From positions 17,775-50,131 of the forward strand of contig DDZZ01000005.1 of assembly GCA_002346535.1 (NCBI GenBank): DNA of 32,357 bases. The letters run 5' to 3'. Below, piece by piece: positions 14,615-23,731 of this stretch. The notes beneath the pieces are model-generated. The model did not search any database, was not told the origin of the DNA, and worked only from the letters and a program-made list of their open reading frames with translations. Origin of the DNA: Opitutales bacterium UBA2995. GTDB taxonomy: Bacteria; Verrucomicrobiota; Verrucomicrobiia; Opitutales; UBA2995. A program made the position numbers and the translations under genes. Position 1 is the stretch's first letter, and each line of letters opens with the position of its first letter.

Positions 14615-16123
14615 TTATTCCAGTTTCTTATCGACCCTCCACCCAGGGGTACTGATTCGACCGTAATAAGGATAATAATCCCAATCGACCACACCACCAA
14701 TCACGCGTGTGTCGCGGGTAATGGTTAGGTGGTTAAAGAGTTTTCGCCGCATTTCATTTTGGGTAGCATTGTATTCCGGCGAACCAGCCAAGTTAACCAA
14801 TTGTTCGGAATCATTTTTGAGGTCATATAACTCTTCAGCTGGGCGCATACCAAACGAAAGTTCAGCCAGATCGGCATATTGATGCTTACTGCGGTTTTCC
14901 ATCATGAAGGTTTTCGTGGGAGATGAATCAATTTCTCCATAAGGAATGGATCTGGCACAAACTGATGCGTCGGGTGATCCTGAGGGCCAACGTGTGGGCT
15001 CGAAATTATGAATGTACATAAAGTCTTTCGTTCTAACAGCACGACAAGGATATCCTTTTCCACCTTTGCGACAGCCATCGTGACGCTCCATGGCAATGTA
15101 TGCAGCGTCTCGATTATATACCTCCTCGTTTGCAAAAATATCTAAAAGACCTCGAGCAATCATCATGTCCGGTACCGCAACTCCGGCCGCCTCCAAAAAA
15201 GTAGGTGCAAGAGCACTCAGATTTACGAAGGATTCGACTAATCGATCGGATTCTTTAATGCCTTTGGGCCATCGAATGGCTAGTGGAACACGAGAGCCCC
15301 AATCATAGAGACTGGCTTTGGCTCGTGGGAAAGGCATGCCGTGATCGCTTGTTACTACTACGATGGTGTTATCCAATAGTCCGCGACCTTCCAAGGAAGC
15401 CATAGCTCGTTCGACCATAGAATCGAAGTGTTCGATCTCGACAAGGTAATCGAGAATATCCCTTCTAACGATGTCATTATCGGGAAAAATAGCAGGTACG
15501 ATCACCTTAGCCGGATCTTTGCCCGTTTTAATTCCAGCACCATTCTCAAAAGGTCGATGGGGTTCGCTCGTGCCCAACCAAAAACAAAAGGATTTGCCGT
15601 CATCTACATCACCCAAAAAGTCTTCGAAGTTGGCTGCATAATCATTATTTCGCATCCCCTGAAATGGCGGGTCGAGGGTCCGCTCGGTATAGGCTTTTCC
15701 AGATGGATTTTCTGACCGGAAGCCTGCTTCCAATCGTCCAGGACTCCAGCCTTTTCCAGTGAAACCAATTTTGTATCCCACCTTTTGAAGTTCCTCAGTA
15801 TAGGTGGCAAATTTCGCTGGAAGCGTGCTGTGAATGTTTCCTGCCTCTTCCAAGCGCCAGATCGCCTGGCCGGTAAGAATGGCACTGCGTGATGGCCCGC
15901 AAGTTGGAGCATCGCAAAAAGAGTTGAGGAAGCGAAGGCCCTCCTTGGCTACCCGATCAAAGGCGGGAGTTTTAATTACAGGATCCCCATTCGCTCCGGT
16001 ATGCGCCCAGGATTGGTCGTCTGATATACAAAACAGGATGTTTGGCCTGTCTACATCTGCATGCGCCACGGCATATATTACTAAAAAGACAGAAGCTGCT
16101 AGCAGGGTAATTAAACGGTTCAT
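14615..16123 (-). CDS. Exported sulfatase, heparan N-sulfatase-like, paralogue B
   Basis: A 502-residue sulfatase with a compact signal peptide (residues 3-22, AVAHA-DV). Metal ligands are D35-D36 in 'CISDDQSWAHT' and the catalytic residue is C75 in 'CGPSR', followed by 'SAILTGQAIWRLEEA'. It shares its architecture, its end ('VDWDYYPYYGRI') and well over half its residues, by eye, with the gene at 12624. This makes the pair a tandem duplication whose members probably act on related positions of one substrate. The start is 85 bases after the oxidase gene, suggesting a shared transcript. Confidence 0.88.
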   Translation of the reverse strand: MNRLITLLAASVFLVIYAVAHADVDRPNILFCISDDQSWAHTGANGDPVIKTPAFDRVAKEGLRFLNSFCDAPTCGPSRSAILTGQAIWRLEEAGNIHSTLPAKFATYTEELQKVGYKIGFTGKGWSPGRLEAGFRSENPSGKAYTERTLDPPFQGMRNNDYAANFEDFLGDVDDGKSFCFWLGTSEPHRPFENGAGIKTGKDPAKVIVPAIFPDNDIVRRDILDYLVEIEHFDSMVERAMASLEGRGLLDNTIVVVTSDHGMPFPRAKASLYDWGSRVPLAIRWPKGIKESDRLVESFVNLSALAPTFLEAAGVAVPDMMIARGLLDIFANEEVYNRDAAYIAMERHDGCRKGGKGYPCRAVRTKDFMYIHNFEPTRWPSGSPDASVCARSIPYGEIDSSPTKTFMMENRSKHQYADLAELSFGMRPAEELYDLKNDSEQLVNLAGSPEYNATQNEMRRKLFNHLTITRDTRVIGGVVDWDYYPYYGRISTPGWRVDKKLE

Positions 16124-16208
16124 TGAGAATTAAGTAATGATATTTTGAATCTGGATTATCGATAGCGATGAAGACTATTTATTCTGAGTTTGGTCAGCTT
16201 AGACGAAC

Positions 16209-17429
16209 TTAGTTTTTCCAATCGAAGTGTTTTTCTGCCATTTCTTTGATGTCGTTTCCGATGGCCAAACAGGCAGTGGCGGCAGGTGAAGGCGCGTTGA
16301 GTACATGGATGGCATCATCCTTGTATTCGATTCTAAAGTCATCACGGGTATCACCATTAACTCCTAAGAGTTGAGCTCTAACTCCCGCTCTTCCCGGACG
16401 AATATCTTCCATGGTCAAGGATGGAATCATACGTTGCAAGGTTTTCAGAAAAAGTCGTTTTGAAAAAGCTCTGCGGTACTCATTGATGGCAAAACCAAGA
16501 TTACCCAAAAGCAGTTTCCATGTGCCACCGTAAGTTAAAGCATCAAAGGTGTCTCTGAAGCTGAAATCCGTTTTACCATAGCCCTCACGTTTGAAAGTAA
16601 AAACGGCATTGGGACCACATTCGATCTCCCCGTTGGTCATTCTGGTGAAGTGCACTCCAAGGAAGGGAAACTCGGGATTGGGTACGGGATAAATTAAATT
16701 CTTAACCTTGTGCTTCCCTGAATCGTTCAGTTCATAATAGTCACCGCGAAATCCGACTACTTTTTCCTTTAAAGGCACACCATCTTTTTTGGCTAACCGG
16801 TCAGCCTGAAGGCCTCCGCAAAAAATCATTTTATTAGCCTTAAAGTTACCCTGGTTCGTCTCAATATTTCGGATACCGTCCGTCCTATCGAAGCCAAGCA
16901 CTTTGTGGCTAGTCAAAACTAGTGATTCTGAATTCAGTCCGGCAACAATTTCGGCCAGTTTCTTGGTCACGCCAACAAAATCGATAATACCCGTGCAAGG
17001 AACCCAAATCCCGCCGATCGATTTAACGAATGGTTCAATCTCCTGCACTTGTTCCGCAAAAATTTTTTCGATCCCTTCGATTTGATTTTCCAGTCCATTA
17101 GCAAAAATCTTATTCATGTGAGGCAATTCAGCCTCGTCCGTCGCAACCACTACTTTGCCGCATACATTATGAGCCACATTGTGTTCTTTGGCGAAGGCGA
17201 CAATTTCATGACGTCCATGGAAGCAGTTCTTTGCCTTTTTTGAACCAGGTTTGTAATACAGACCGGAATGAATGACCCCGGAGTTATTACCGGTTTGATG
17301 GGGCGCCAGCTGATCTTCTTTTTCTAAAACTAATACCTTAATGTAAGGGTAAGCTTTTTGTATTTTATAAGCGGCAGCTGCGCCAATAATTCCGCCACCT
17401 ACAATTGCGACATCAAATACAGTATCCAT
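16209..17429 (-). CDS. lhgO: L-2-hydroxyglutarate oxidase (FAD-dependent)
   Basis: A 406-residue DAO-family flavoprotein with the FAD-binding 'VGGGIIGAAAA' at residues 10-20 and the LhgO-typical strings 'HQTGNNSGVIHSGLYY', 'GIWVPCTGIIDFVGV', 'FLGVHFTRM', 'ECGPNA' and 'RPGRAGVRAQL'. LhgO oxidises L-2-hydroxyglutarate to 2-oxoglutarate and passes electrons to the membrane quinone pool. It sits in a run of minus-strand genes between the 1255-residue fusion protein (59 bases upstream) and sulfatase B. In this setting it may oxidise another 2-hydroxy acid released from the sulfated substrate, but the motifs fit the standard enzyme well. No signal peptide. Confidence 0.88.
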   Translation of the reverse strand: MDTVFDVAIVGGGIIGAAAAYKIQKAYPYIKVLVLEKEDQLAPHQTGNNSGVIHSGLYYKPGSKKAKNCFHGRHEIVAFAKEHNVAHNVCGKVVVATDEAELPHMNKIFANGLENQIEGIEKIFAEQVQEIEPFVKSIGGIWVPCTGIIDFVGVTKKLAEIVAGLNSESLVLTSHKVLGFDRTDGIRNIETNQGNFKANKMIFCGGLQADRLAKKDGVPLKEKVVGFRGDYYELNDSGKHKVKNLIYPVPNPEFPFLGVHFTRMTNGEIECGPNAVFTFKREGYGKTDFSFRDTFDALTYGGTWKLLLGNLGFAINEYRRAFSKRLFLKTLQRMIPSLTMEDIRPGRAGVRAQLLGVNGDTRDDFRIEYKDDAIHVLNAPSPAATACLAIGNDIKEMAEKHFDWKN

Positions 17430-17487
17430 TTAACTCAGCGACAAGGCATAATGGCCGTCGATGGAAAGAAAAGGACTTTCTGAATGA

Positions 17488-20400
17488 TTATTTATGTATC
17501 GGATGTGTTGTGCGCAGATAGCCAATTAGATCACGAACCTCACTGTCAGTCATGAGCATCAATTGCCCTTCCGGCATCATGGATACCGGGGACTTGTGAC
17601 GCGATAAGATGTTGGACTTCGTAATGATTACCTCCTGTCCAATCAAAGCCAGAGTCACGCGCTGGTCATCTTCTCGAATTACATTTCCAGCATAGGTTCG
17701 GCCATCTTGGGTTGAAATCGTTACCAGCTGATAGCCTTCTCCGATCTCAGCATTCGGATCAATCATGTTGGTAAGGATATAGTCCAAGTCGGCGCGATTG
17801 GATCCAGTGATGTCAGGTCCGATGATTCCACCCTCGCCGTACATCTTGTGACAGGCCGCACAGGTTTGATCATAAATGGCTTTCCCATTCACAACATCCG
17901 CTTGAGCCATATACTCATCCGACAGAAGGAATTTGTAGCGGTTGATGGCAATCTCCTTATCTTTATCCTTGGGTTCCATGGGGCCCCACCAATCGATAAA
18001 GGAAGGACCAATCACACGCCTCAATTGTCTGGCATTAACTGCGGAAATATCATCTCGTGGAATGGAACCCCTTTGTAGGGCTCTTATGAGTGGACGTGCT
18101 GTATTCTGGCGTGTAGCCAAGGTTTGCACGGCCACTGCTTTTTCTGATTGAGAGTAGTCCGCATATTCTTTTAGGATTTTCTCGGCAATGCCATTATTAT
18201 CGTAGGCAGCCAAGGTTCTTAAAGCGGTTTCACGCAACGCATTATCTCCCACCGCAGCCAAAATCGCGTCAAACGCCGGTGGAAAAATATTGAGCCCGAA
18301 GCCCCGCAAGATTTCTTTCTTTCGAACCACATCAGTCGCATCATCATGAAGTTCTAACAATTGAGCTTTACCTGCTTCAGCACTGCCGAACAATTGGGCC
18401 ACCTGCAATGCTAGATTTCTGAGGTTTTCATCTACTAATAATTTTGGTTCGATTTTTTCCCAATTTTTGGGGGAGCTAAGCTCCCTTTTCCCGAGCAATC
18501 CGTCCCGCATACCTTCGAGAAAGAGTTTTTGGATTTGGATTGAAGTTGCCTTGGCCAACTCACCAACAACTACGTCCAGAAGTTGACCTGACGTGGCTCG
18601 GCGAGCAATGAACTGAGCCACCATAGGAATTCGACTTTTAGCGGCGACCTTCAATGCCCGAGACGGATCTTCAGGTACCTGTGGCTCAATGCCGAACCAT
18701 ATCATTTTTGGAATATTATGATCATAACTATCTTGACCATGGCTCAACAATCCACTGGCTATATCCCAAATACTTGATTTGGGAATACGCTGAAGCGCCG
18801 AGGCAAGATAAAGCCGAACCACCGGAGATAGATCGGACTTGGCCATAGATACAAACTTTTTCAAAGCAGCATCACCTGGGTCCATGTCTTCACAAAGCAA
18901 CTGAATTGCCCAGGCCCGTATGTACTCATGCTCATTGCTCAGCATGTCGGTCAAATTCTTTTGCGAAACACCGCCTGTCACATGCAAAGCCCAGAGGGCA
19001 CGAAGTTTTCTTCCGGGATCTGGCTGCTCTTTGAACATGGTCCAAAGCTGAATGTGAGTATCCTCGCCTATTTTCCCCTTAACTGCTCTTTCCTGGAGAA
19101 GTGTGCGTGCGCGGCGCACATACCAATCGTTTCTGTGGAGCTGCATGTTTGCCAATTCATAGTTGGTCAAATCCTTTAGATTAAAATTGGTTGGGTAAGG
19201 AGCTCCTTCAGTAGCCAGGCGAAAAACCCGGCCCGTCTCTTTGTCATGCACGTCATTGCCACAGATATCACCGTCATGCCAGTCTAGTATATAGACAGCT
19301 CCGTCCGGACCGATCTCGATACTGAAACCTATCCATTGCGGATCATTTGCGAGAACGATGTCCTCGTGGTGTTTGGCGATAAAGCCCGAGCCGTTACGCA
19401 CCAACTCATCCGCCAAAAGCGCATGCTCGTGAATATTGGCCATGAAGAGTTTGTTGTGGTACTTCTCTGGAAGCAAGTCGGCCAAATAGACCCGGGCACC
19501 TCCGTGGGCAGAACGGTGACGGTGGTCCACAATCGTCTGAATATCTGAATACACATAGGGATTAATGTGTTTTCCACCCTGACGATGAAAAATACCTCCT
19601 GGGATGATGTGAAAGACATGGGGAATTACGCAGGCGGAAATGAAAGCCTGTCCGTTGTCATCGAAATCCAGTCCCCAGGGATTGCTGAATCCATGAGATA
19701 CGATTTCAAAAATATCTTTGGTCGGATGATAACGAAATACACCTCCATCAATAAATTGTCCATCGACTACTTCGATATTGGTTGGAAAGGGGTCGCCCTT
19801 TTTGAACATGCGTCCGCCATCGACAGGTTTTCCAACAGTGGAAGGCGTGGCGAATCCTTGACAGCCATATAGCCAGCCATCAGGTCCCCAAATGAAGCTA
19901 TTCAAGACTTCGTGCCGGTCACGAATGCCCCAGCCGGTTAAAAGAATTTCAATATCTTCATCGGCCTTGTCATTCCCATCCTTATCGGGAACGTACATCA
20001 AATTCGGCGGAGCACCTAACCATAGACCATCAAATCCCACCGCGATAGCCGCAGGAAATGGTACGCCTTCCATAAACACTTTTTTGGTATCCATCCGGCC
20101 ATCTCCATTTGTGTCTTCGAGAATCAGAATCCGGCTATTTCCATCATTTGAAAATCCACTACGGCGTGTTTCGTAGTCCCGGTTCTCGGCAATCCATAAC
20201 CGTCCACGGTCATCCCAACAGAATGCCATCGGCTGGGTAATCTGAGGCTCTGCGGTTACCAAGGTAACCACGAGACCGTCCGGCACCGTCATTTTCTCAA
20301 TGGCTTGCTCTCCTGTTAGGAATTCTGCATCCTTAGCTTCAGCGCGAGCCTGGAGCCAAGCTGCAATATCGTATCGCTCACCGGAATATTCCTTCCAATC

Positions 20401-21255
20401 TTGATTGAGGTGTATGTCATTCAATCTTCCCGTATAAACAACAAAGCGGTGCTTATAGGTTTTGCTCTCGCCCGCCGAAATATTCCAATCCCCCAAAATG
20501 GAACGTGCTGGACCCGCTCCCATTTGACGATCCACTCTCCAGGGCATCGGATAAGCATCATTCTCAGGGTGGTCAAAAATGGCGATGTGTCCCCAATCGT
20601 CTGAATCTCGACCATCGATCTGTATCCCGATGTTCAGCCAAGAGGAACGTTGTTGCTCCGCCCGTCGATTCTTTTGGCGGGCGCTGTTTACGATTTCACC
20701 TTCCTTGCTATCGTCCCAGGGCATGCGAACGAAGAGTCCGCCGTATTGGTATTCGGAGACGGTAATGTCTGTATGAGCCTGACCCGTCCAAATCAGATCG
20801 ACAAAATATTCATCGCCCGCGTCACGCATGGACCAGACCTGAGTTTCCTCCATGATGGCTTCTCCGCTTTCACCCAACATGTGGTAAACCGTCTCCCATT
20901 GAACAACCTCCCCTTCACCAACAAGGATGTTGGCTTCCTGCAACTGCCAATAGCCGTTAGAAGGATTGTGAAAATAATCGCGGCCGTTTACTCGGGTAAA
21001 TCCCCAATAGATGCCAGTCTGATGTGGGTGGTGATCTGGACTGTATTGAGTCAGCTCACCATTTCCGTCCGGTGCCACAATTGGGTGAATGAAAGGACGG
21101 TGATCCGCTTTTACATTTTTCACCAAAATCGGCTCGTTTTCGTTTTCTCGGAAAACAGAAATTTTATCGTCGCTCTTCTCTAAACGCAGTACCCCAGCGA
21201 ACATCTGGGTAGAAAGGAAGAGTAATAATAAGTGTGGAAGATGTCGAAACACCAC
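17488..21255 (-). CDS. Multidomain PVC protein: DUF6807, sorbosone-type dehydrogenase propeller, HEAT-like region, cytochrome c
   Basis: A 1255-residue exported protein. Residues 1-20 form a signal peptide. About 22-300 is a DUF6807 (PmoA-like) domain with 'YSPDHHPHQTGIYWG'. About 313-700 is a beta-propeller of the PVC 'membrane-bound dehydrogenase' type ('VPDGLVVTLVTAEP', 'RGRLWIAENRDY', 'EDTNGDGRMDT'). About 740-1090 is helical HEAT-like sequence. The C-terminus is the PVC heme-binding domain with C1132-A-A-C-H1136 and a distal 'PEGQLMLM' methionine region. The start is GTG at 21255, or the GTG directly after it. DUF6807 is usually a separate protein, so the fusion ties it to the redox module. 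Inferred role: periplasmic oxidation of a sugar or alcohol, with electrons leaving through the heme. It lies 175 bases downstream of the ALDH. Confidence 0.87.
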   Translation of the reverse strand: MVFRHLPHLLLLFLSTQMFAGVLRLEKSDDKISVFRENENEPILVKNVKADHRPFIHPIVAPDGNGELTQYSPDHHPHQTGIYWGFTRVNGRDYFHNPSNGYWQLQEANILVGEGEVVQWETVYHMLGESGEAIMEETQVWSMRDAGDEYFVDLIWTGQAHTDITVSEYQYGGLFVRMPWDDSKEGEIVNSARQKNRRAEQQRSSWLNIGIQIDGRDSDDWGHIAIFDHPENDAYPMPWRVDRQMGAGPARSILGDWNISAGESKTYKHRFVVYTGRLNDIHLNQDWKEYSGERYDIAAWLQARAEAKDAEFLTGEQAIEKMTVPDGLVVTLVTAEPQITQPMAFCWDDRGRLWIAENRDYETRRSGFSNDGNSRILILEDTNGDGRMDTKKVFMEGVPFPAAIAVGFDGLWLGAPPNLMYVPDKDGNDKADEDIEILLTGWGIRDRHEVLNSFIWGPDGWLYGCQGFATPSTVGKPVDGGRMFKKGDPFPTNIEVVDGQFIDGGVFRYHPTKDIFEIVSHGFSNPWGLDFDDNGQAFISACVIPHVFHIIPGGIFHRQGGKHINPYVYSDIQTIVDHRHRSAHGGARVYLADLLPEKYHNKLFMANIHEHALLADELVRNGSGFIAKHHEDIVLANDPQWIGFSIEIGPDGAVYILDWHDGDICGNDVHDKETGRVFRLATEGAPYPTNFNLKDLTNYELANMQLHRNDWYVRRARTLLQERAVKGKIGEDTHIQLWTMFKEQPDPGRKLRALWALHVTGGVSQKNLTDMLSNEHEYIRAWAIQLLCEDMDPGDAALKKFVSMAKSDLSPVVRLYLASALQRIPKSSIWDIASGLLSHGQDSYDHNIPKMIWFGIEPQVPEDPSRALKVAAKSRIPMVAQFIARRATSGQLLDVVVGELAKATSIQIQKLFLEGMRDGLLGKRELSSPKNWEKIEPKLLVDENLRNLALQVAQLFGSAEAGKAQLLELHDDATDVVRKKEILRGFGLNIFPPAFDAILAAVGDNALRETALRTLAAYDNNGIAEKILKEYADYSQSEKAVAVQTLATRQNTARPLIRALQRGSIPRDDISAVNARQLRRVIGPSFIDWWGPMEPKDKDKEIAINRYKFLLSDEYMAQADVVNGKAIYDQTCAACHKMYGEGGIIGPDITGSNRADLDYILTNMIDPNAEIGEGYQLVTISTQDGRTYAGNVIREDDQRVTLALIGQEVIITKSNILSRHKSPVSMMPEGQLMLMTDSEVRDLIGYLRTTHPIHK

Positions 21256-21430
21256 GCCATTTCAGCAATGCGATTCGTGAACATCAAGTCCGAAATGTTG
21301 CTGATTTGGTGGACGACAGCGTCTCGCTGCATTGTTCCAAAAATAGTCAATCATTGCAAAACCTGCCTTGGTTCAATGCTTTCGTTCCGCAAAGCAGTGA
21401 TACTCTTGCCCTACCTGATTAAAGAATGAA

Positions 21431-22870
21431 TTAAATCGCCAGCGATTCCATATTTGTTTGGAAAGCACGCGGCCGGAAGAGAAATTCTACCAAGTTTCCT
21501 TCGTGTGGCTGTAGCCAATCGAGCTGGATCGTGCCAACCGGACCGATGTTCAGACGGTCGATGTGGGTAGCATTGATCAACTCGTTTTGCCATTGGGTGT
21601 CGTTCGTAATGGCACTGCCAACCAAGGTAGGACCGATCTTAGTAAGCATTTCCTCTTGGGGGCATTTAACAACACTTACGAAAGGATACATATACTCGGT
21701 TGTAGCCATAATGCGTGAAGGAGAATCGCAATGGATGACAGTTGGCCGCAAGTAGCCGCAGCGTTCCATGTCGACCAGGCGATCGCCAAACTTTTCAGTC
21801 ACATGGATTACTCCATCTTCGGAGCAACCACCTTCAATGCTGTTCCAAATAGCGCGTGCCATGCCTGGCACAGTAAAGGCGGCCAAGGCAGCTTCTGGGT
21901 TATCGGGTGGCAAGGCTTCGATGGGACCAATCTTTTCGGCCAAAGCTTCGGCAATTTCTTCAGTGTGGCGAGAAGCCCAAACACCAGAGCAATTGATACA
22001 ACCACGACCACTGTTCAAATAAACGCTGTCAGCCATCAGATCGATGTAGTCTTCCCATTGGTCCACCACGTCATCACCTAAAAGGAATTTGCTGAATCCC
22101 GGTCCATGCACTTGAACACGTGGATCGCCGCGGTAAGCATCAACGGTCGGTTTGCCGCCGAAAATCTTGGTCCGTCCGGATCGGTAAACTACCTCAGCGC
22201 CCATATCGGCGCCACCTGGATAAATCGCTATGGCTTCTTTTGGAACTCCCGCTTCCGTAAATGCCGCAGCCATGCGGTAAGGCGTCCATGGCTCTTGTGG
22301 TCCCGGTTTGAGTAACAGGCCGATTTGCATCGGAATAACGGGTAACCAAAGTGTGTGCACTCCTGGCGAATTCGAGGGAAGCACCAGAGCCAAAACAGGT
22401 GACTGAGCCTGGTAGCTGACGGTTACTCCCCTATCCTCTTCTCCATAGCCACGGGAAAGAATTTCCAACGGTAGTCCTCGAGTCAGTGCGTCCAGGATCT
22501 TTTCCATGTTGTTCAAAACGAAATGGTTTTTGGCCATGTTAGCCTTGCACATGTGTTCAGGGAGCCCCGTGCTGGCCGACTGCTGACGGGCAAAATCGTC
22601 TGGACTTTGTTCCCCATCTCCTATTCGGAGAGTTCCATTGAGGTAAAGCTCCCCGGCCTTTTTCATCTTCTCAATCAATTCCGAAATCGGAATTTCTAGG
22701 AGCACGTCCCGGGCTCTGGCTTGCAAATATTTATCGCGGCCTAAGAGACCTGTATTGGCCTGACTGACACTGGCGAGAGTCTCACCAGTTATGAAATGCA
22801 CCACGTCGTCAGTATCAAGACTGGTGTATGGATTTCCCCAACGAAGAATAGGAATACTAAGTACTGCCAT
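21431..22870 (-). CDS. Atypical aldehyde dehydrogenase-superfamily protein of PVC bacteria
   Basis: A 479-residue ALDH-fold protein. 'LPSNSPG' (N167) and 'LLLKPGPQEPW' (K188) match the oxyanion and cofactor positions. A cysteine cluster 'NSGRGCINCSG' (C291, C294) occupies the nucleophile site. The usual 'ELGGK' general-base motif is replaced by 'VHGPGFSK' (254-261), so the glutamate that deacylates the enzyme in ordinary ALDHs is missing. This pattern recalls CoA-acylating or LuxC-like relatives and a PVC-specific group. It leads the minus-strand sulfatase gene run, 175 bases before the fusion protein. It probably handles an aldehyde from the same pathway; the reaction cannot be stated. Confidence 0.78.
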   Translation of the reverse strand: MAVLSIPILRWGNPYTSLDTDDVVHFITGETLASVSQANTGLLGRDKYLQARARDVLLEIPISELIEKMKKAGELYLNGTLRIGDGEQSPDDFARQQSASTGLPEHMCKANMAKNHFVLNNMEKILDALTRGLPLEILSRGYGEEDRGVTVSYQAQSPVLALVLPSNSPGVHTLWLPVIPMQIGLLLKPGPQEPWTPYRMAAAFTEAGVPKEAIAIYPGGADMGAEVVYRSGRTKIFGGKPTVDAYRGDPRVQVHGPGFSKFLLGDDVVDQWEDYIDLMADSVYLNSGRGCINCSGVWASRHTEEIAEALAEKIGPIEALPPDNPEAALAAFTVPGMARAIWNSIEGGCSEDGVIHVTEKFGDRLVDMERCGYLRPTVIHCDSPSRIMATTEYMYPFVSVVKCPQEEMLTKIGPTLVGSAITNDTQWQNELINATHIDRLNIGPVGTIQLDWLQPHEGNLVEFLFRPRAFQTNMESLAI

Positions 22871-23130
22871 AAGAATATTTAAATATGGAAATTATTTGGG
22901 ATAAGCGGGAATTTTTGTAGCTCGACTGCAAATTGAAAAGCATTTTTTTGGACCCACAAAAGGTACAGAAATCACAAAAAAATTTCAAGTAATCACTGTA
23001 TTCATTTTCACGTCCATTCCGGTGTTTCCTAATTAAAAATTACTATGTTCAATGAGATTATCGGTCACTTAAAGTGTAATTGACCAGTGAGAAACAATTC
23101 CATAAGTTTACTTAGCGTAGCTTGCTACTC

Positions 23131-23487
23131 CTAGTCGGAGAGGTTGGAGGTCATGGCGATCACGAGTTACTCCTCAAAGTATATGCGAAACAAAGAGATC
23201 CCTCCGACGAAGCCTCCGCCGTGACCCAAACAATAGCGATTGGAGTCATCTGTTCCGGAACGTCAGCCGATGCCGTAGTTAGTATTCTCACCATCGTGGG
23301 TCTTTTGTGGTGTCCAGAATAGATCTCTGGTTTCAGATTGGAGAGCTTCGTTAGATAAATAATCGAAGCCAAATAGAATCAGATCCTCGCCAACGAAGAA
23401 GAGGTCGCCTCCAACTAATTTGTAACTATTGTCCACTACAAGCGCGTTATGGAGCAGTTCCAATAACCCTTGTAGAGGACCTTCCAA
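23131..23487 (-). pseudogene. C-terminal remnant of a beta-lactamase-family serine hydrolase
   Basis: The minus strand from 23487 reads 'GGDLFFVGEDLILFGFDYLS', then 'LFWTPQKTHDGENTNYGIG', a TGA (23263-23265) where the family has Trp, then 'RSGTDDSNRYCLGHGGGFVG' and 'GISLFRIYFEE', a TAA (23167-23169), and 'LVIAMTSNLSD' to TAG (23131-23133), all in one frame. This is the end of a class C beta-lactamase / penicillin-binding-protein-like hydrolase (PF00144), including the HGGG motif. The catalytic SxxK half is absent and two nonsense codons interrupt the rest. The other parts of the gap (22871-23130 and 23488-23587) hold nothing I recognise. Confidence 0.8.
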
Positions 23488-23587
23488 AAGGAATTCGCTG
23501 ATACGGAAAGTAGTTGGTTAGAAGGCAAAGTAAATTCACTTGCTAATTAAACCAATAATTCCAGCAAAAAATAGGTTGGCGTTTAGG

Positions 23588-23728
23588 ATGAGCAGCAAAA
23601 AGGACCAAAAGAGTATCAAGCCAGGTGCCTATTCGAATCCTGACGTAAAAGGCAAAACGCGGCTAGGAAGACGAAACTTTTGTTCTAACTTCAGAGAAGT
23701 TTTACAGGATCGGGAAATATTTGGATAG
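23588..23728 (+). CDS. Short hypothetical ORF, doubtful
   Basis: A 46-residue reading frame from the ATG at 23588, basic, with no signal or membrane segment and no recognised family ('KPGAYSNPDVKGKTRLGRRN' in its middle). It converges on the exported protein that ends at 23732. No ribosome site is seen. It is listed only because the gap otherwise contains no intact gene. Confidence 0.15.
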   Translation: MSSKKDQKSIKPGAYSNPDVKGKTRLGRRNFCSNFREVLQDREIFG

Positions 23729-23731
23729 GTG

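Noticed and set aside
22875..22886. Perfect palindrome ATATTTAAATAT upstream of the atypical ALDH
   Set aside because: It is a 12-base AT-only palindrome in an AT-rich spacer, which is likely by chance.
23263..23265. TGA recoded as Trp or selenocysteine
   Set aside because: A TAA follows 31 codons later in the same frame and the N-terminal half of the protein is absent, so simple decay is sufficient.
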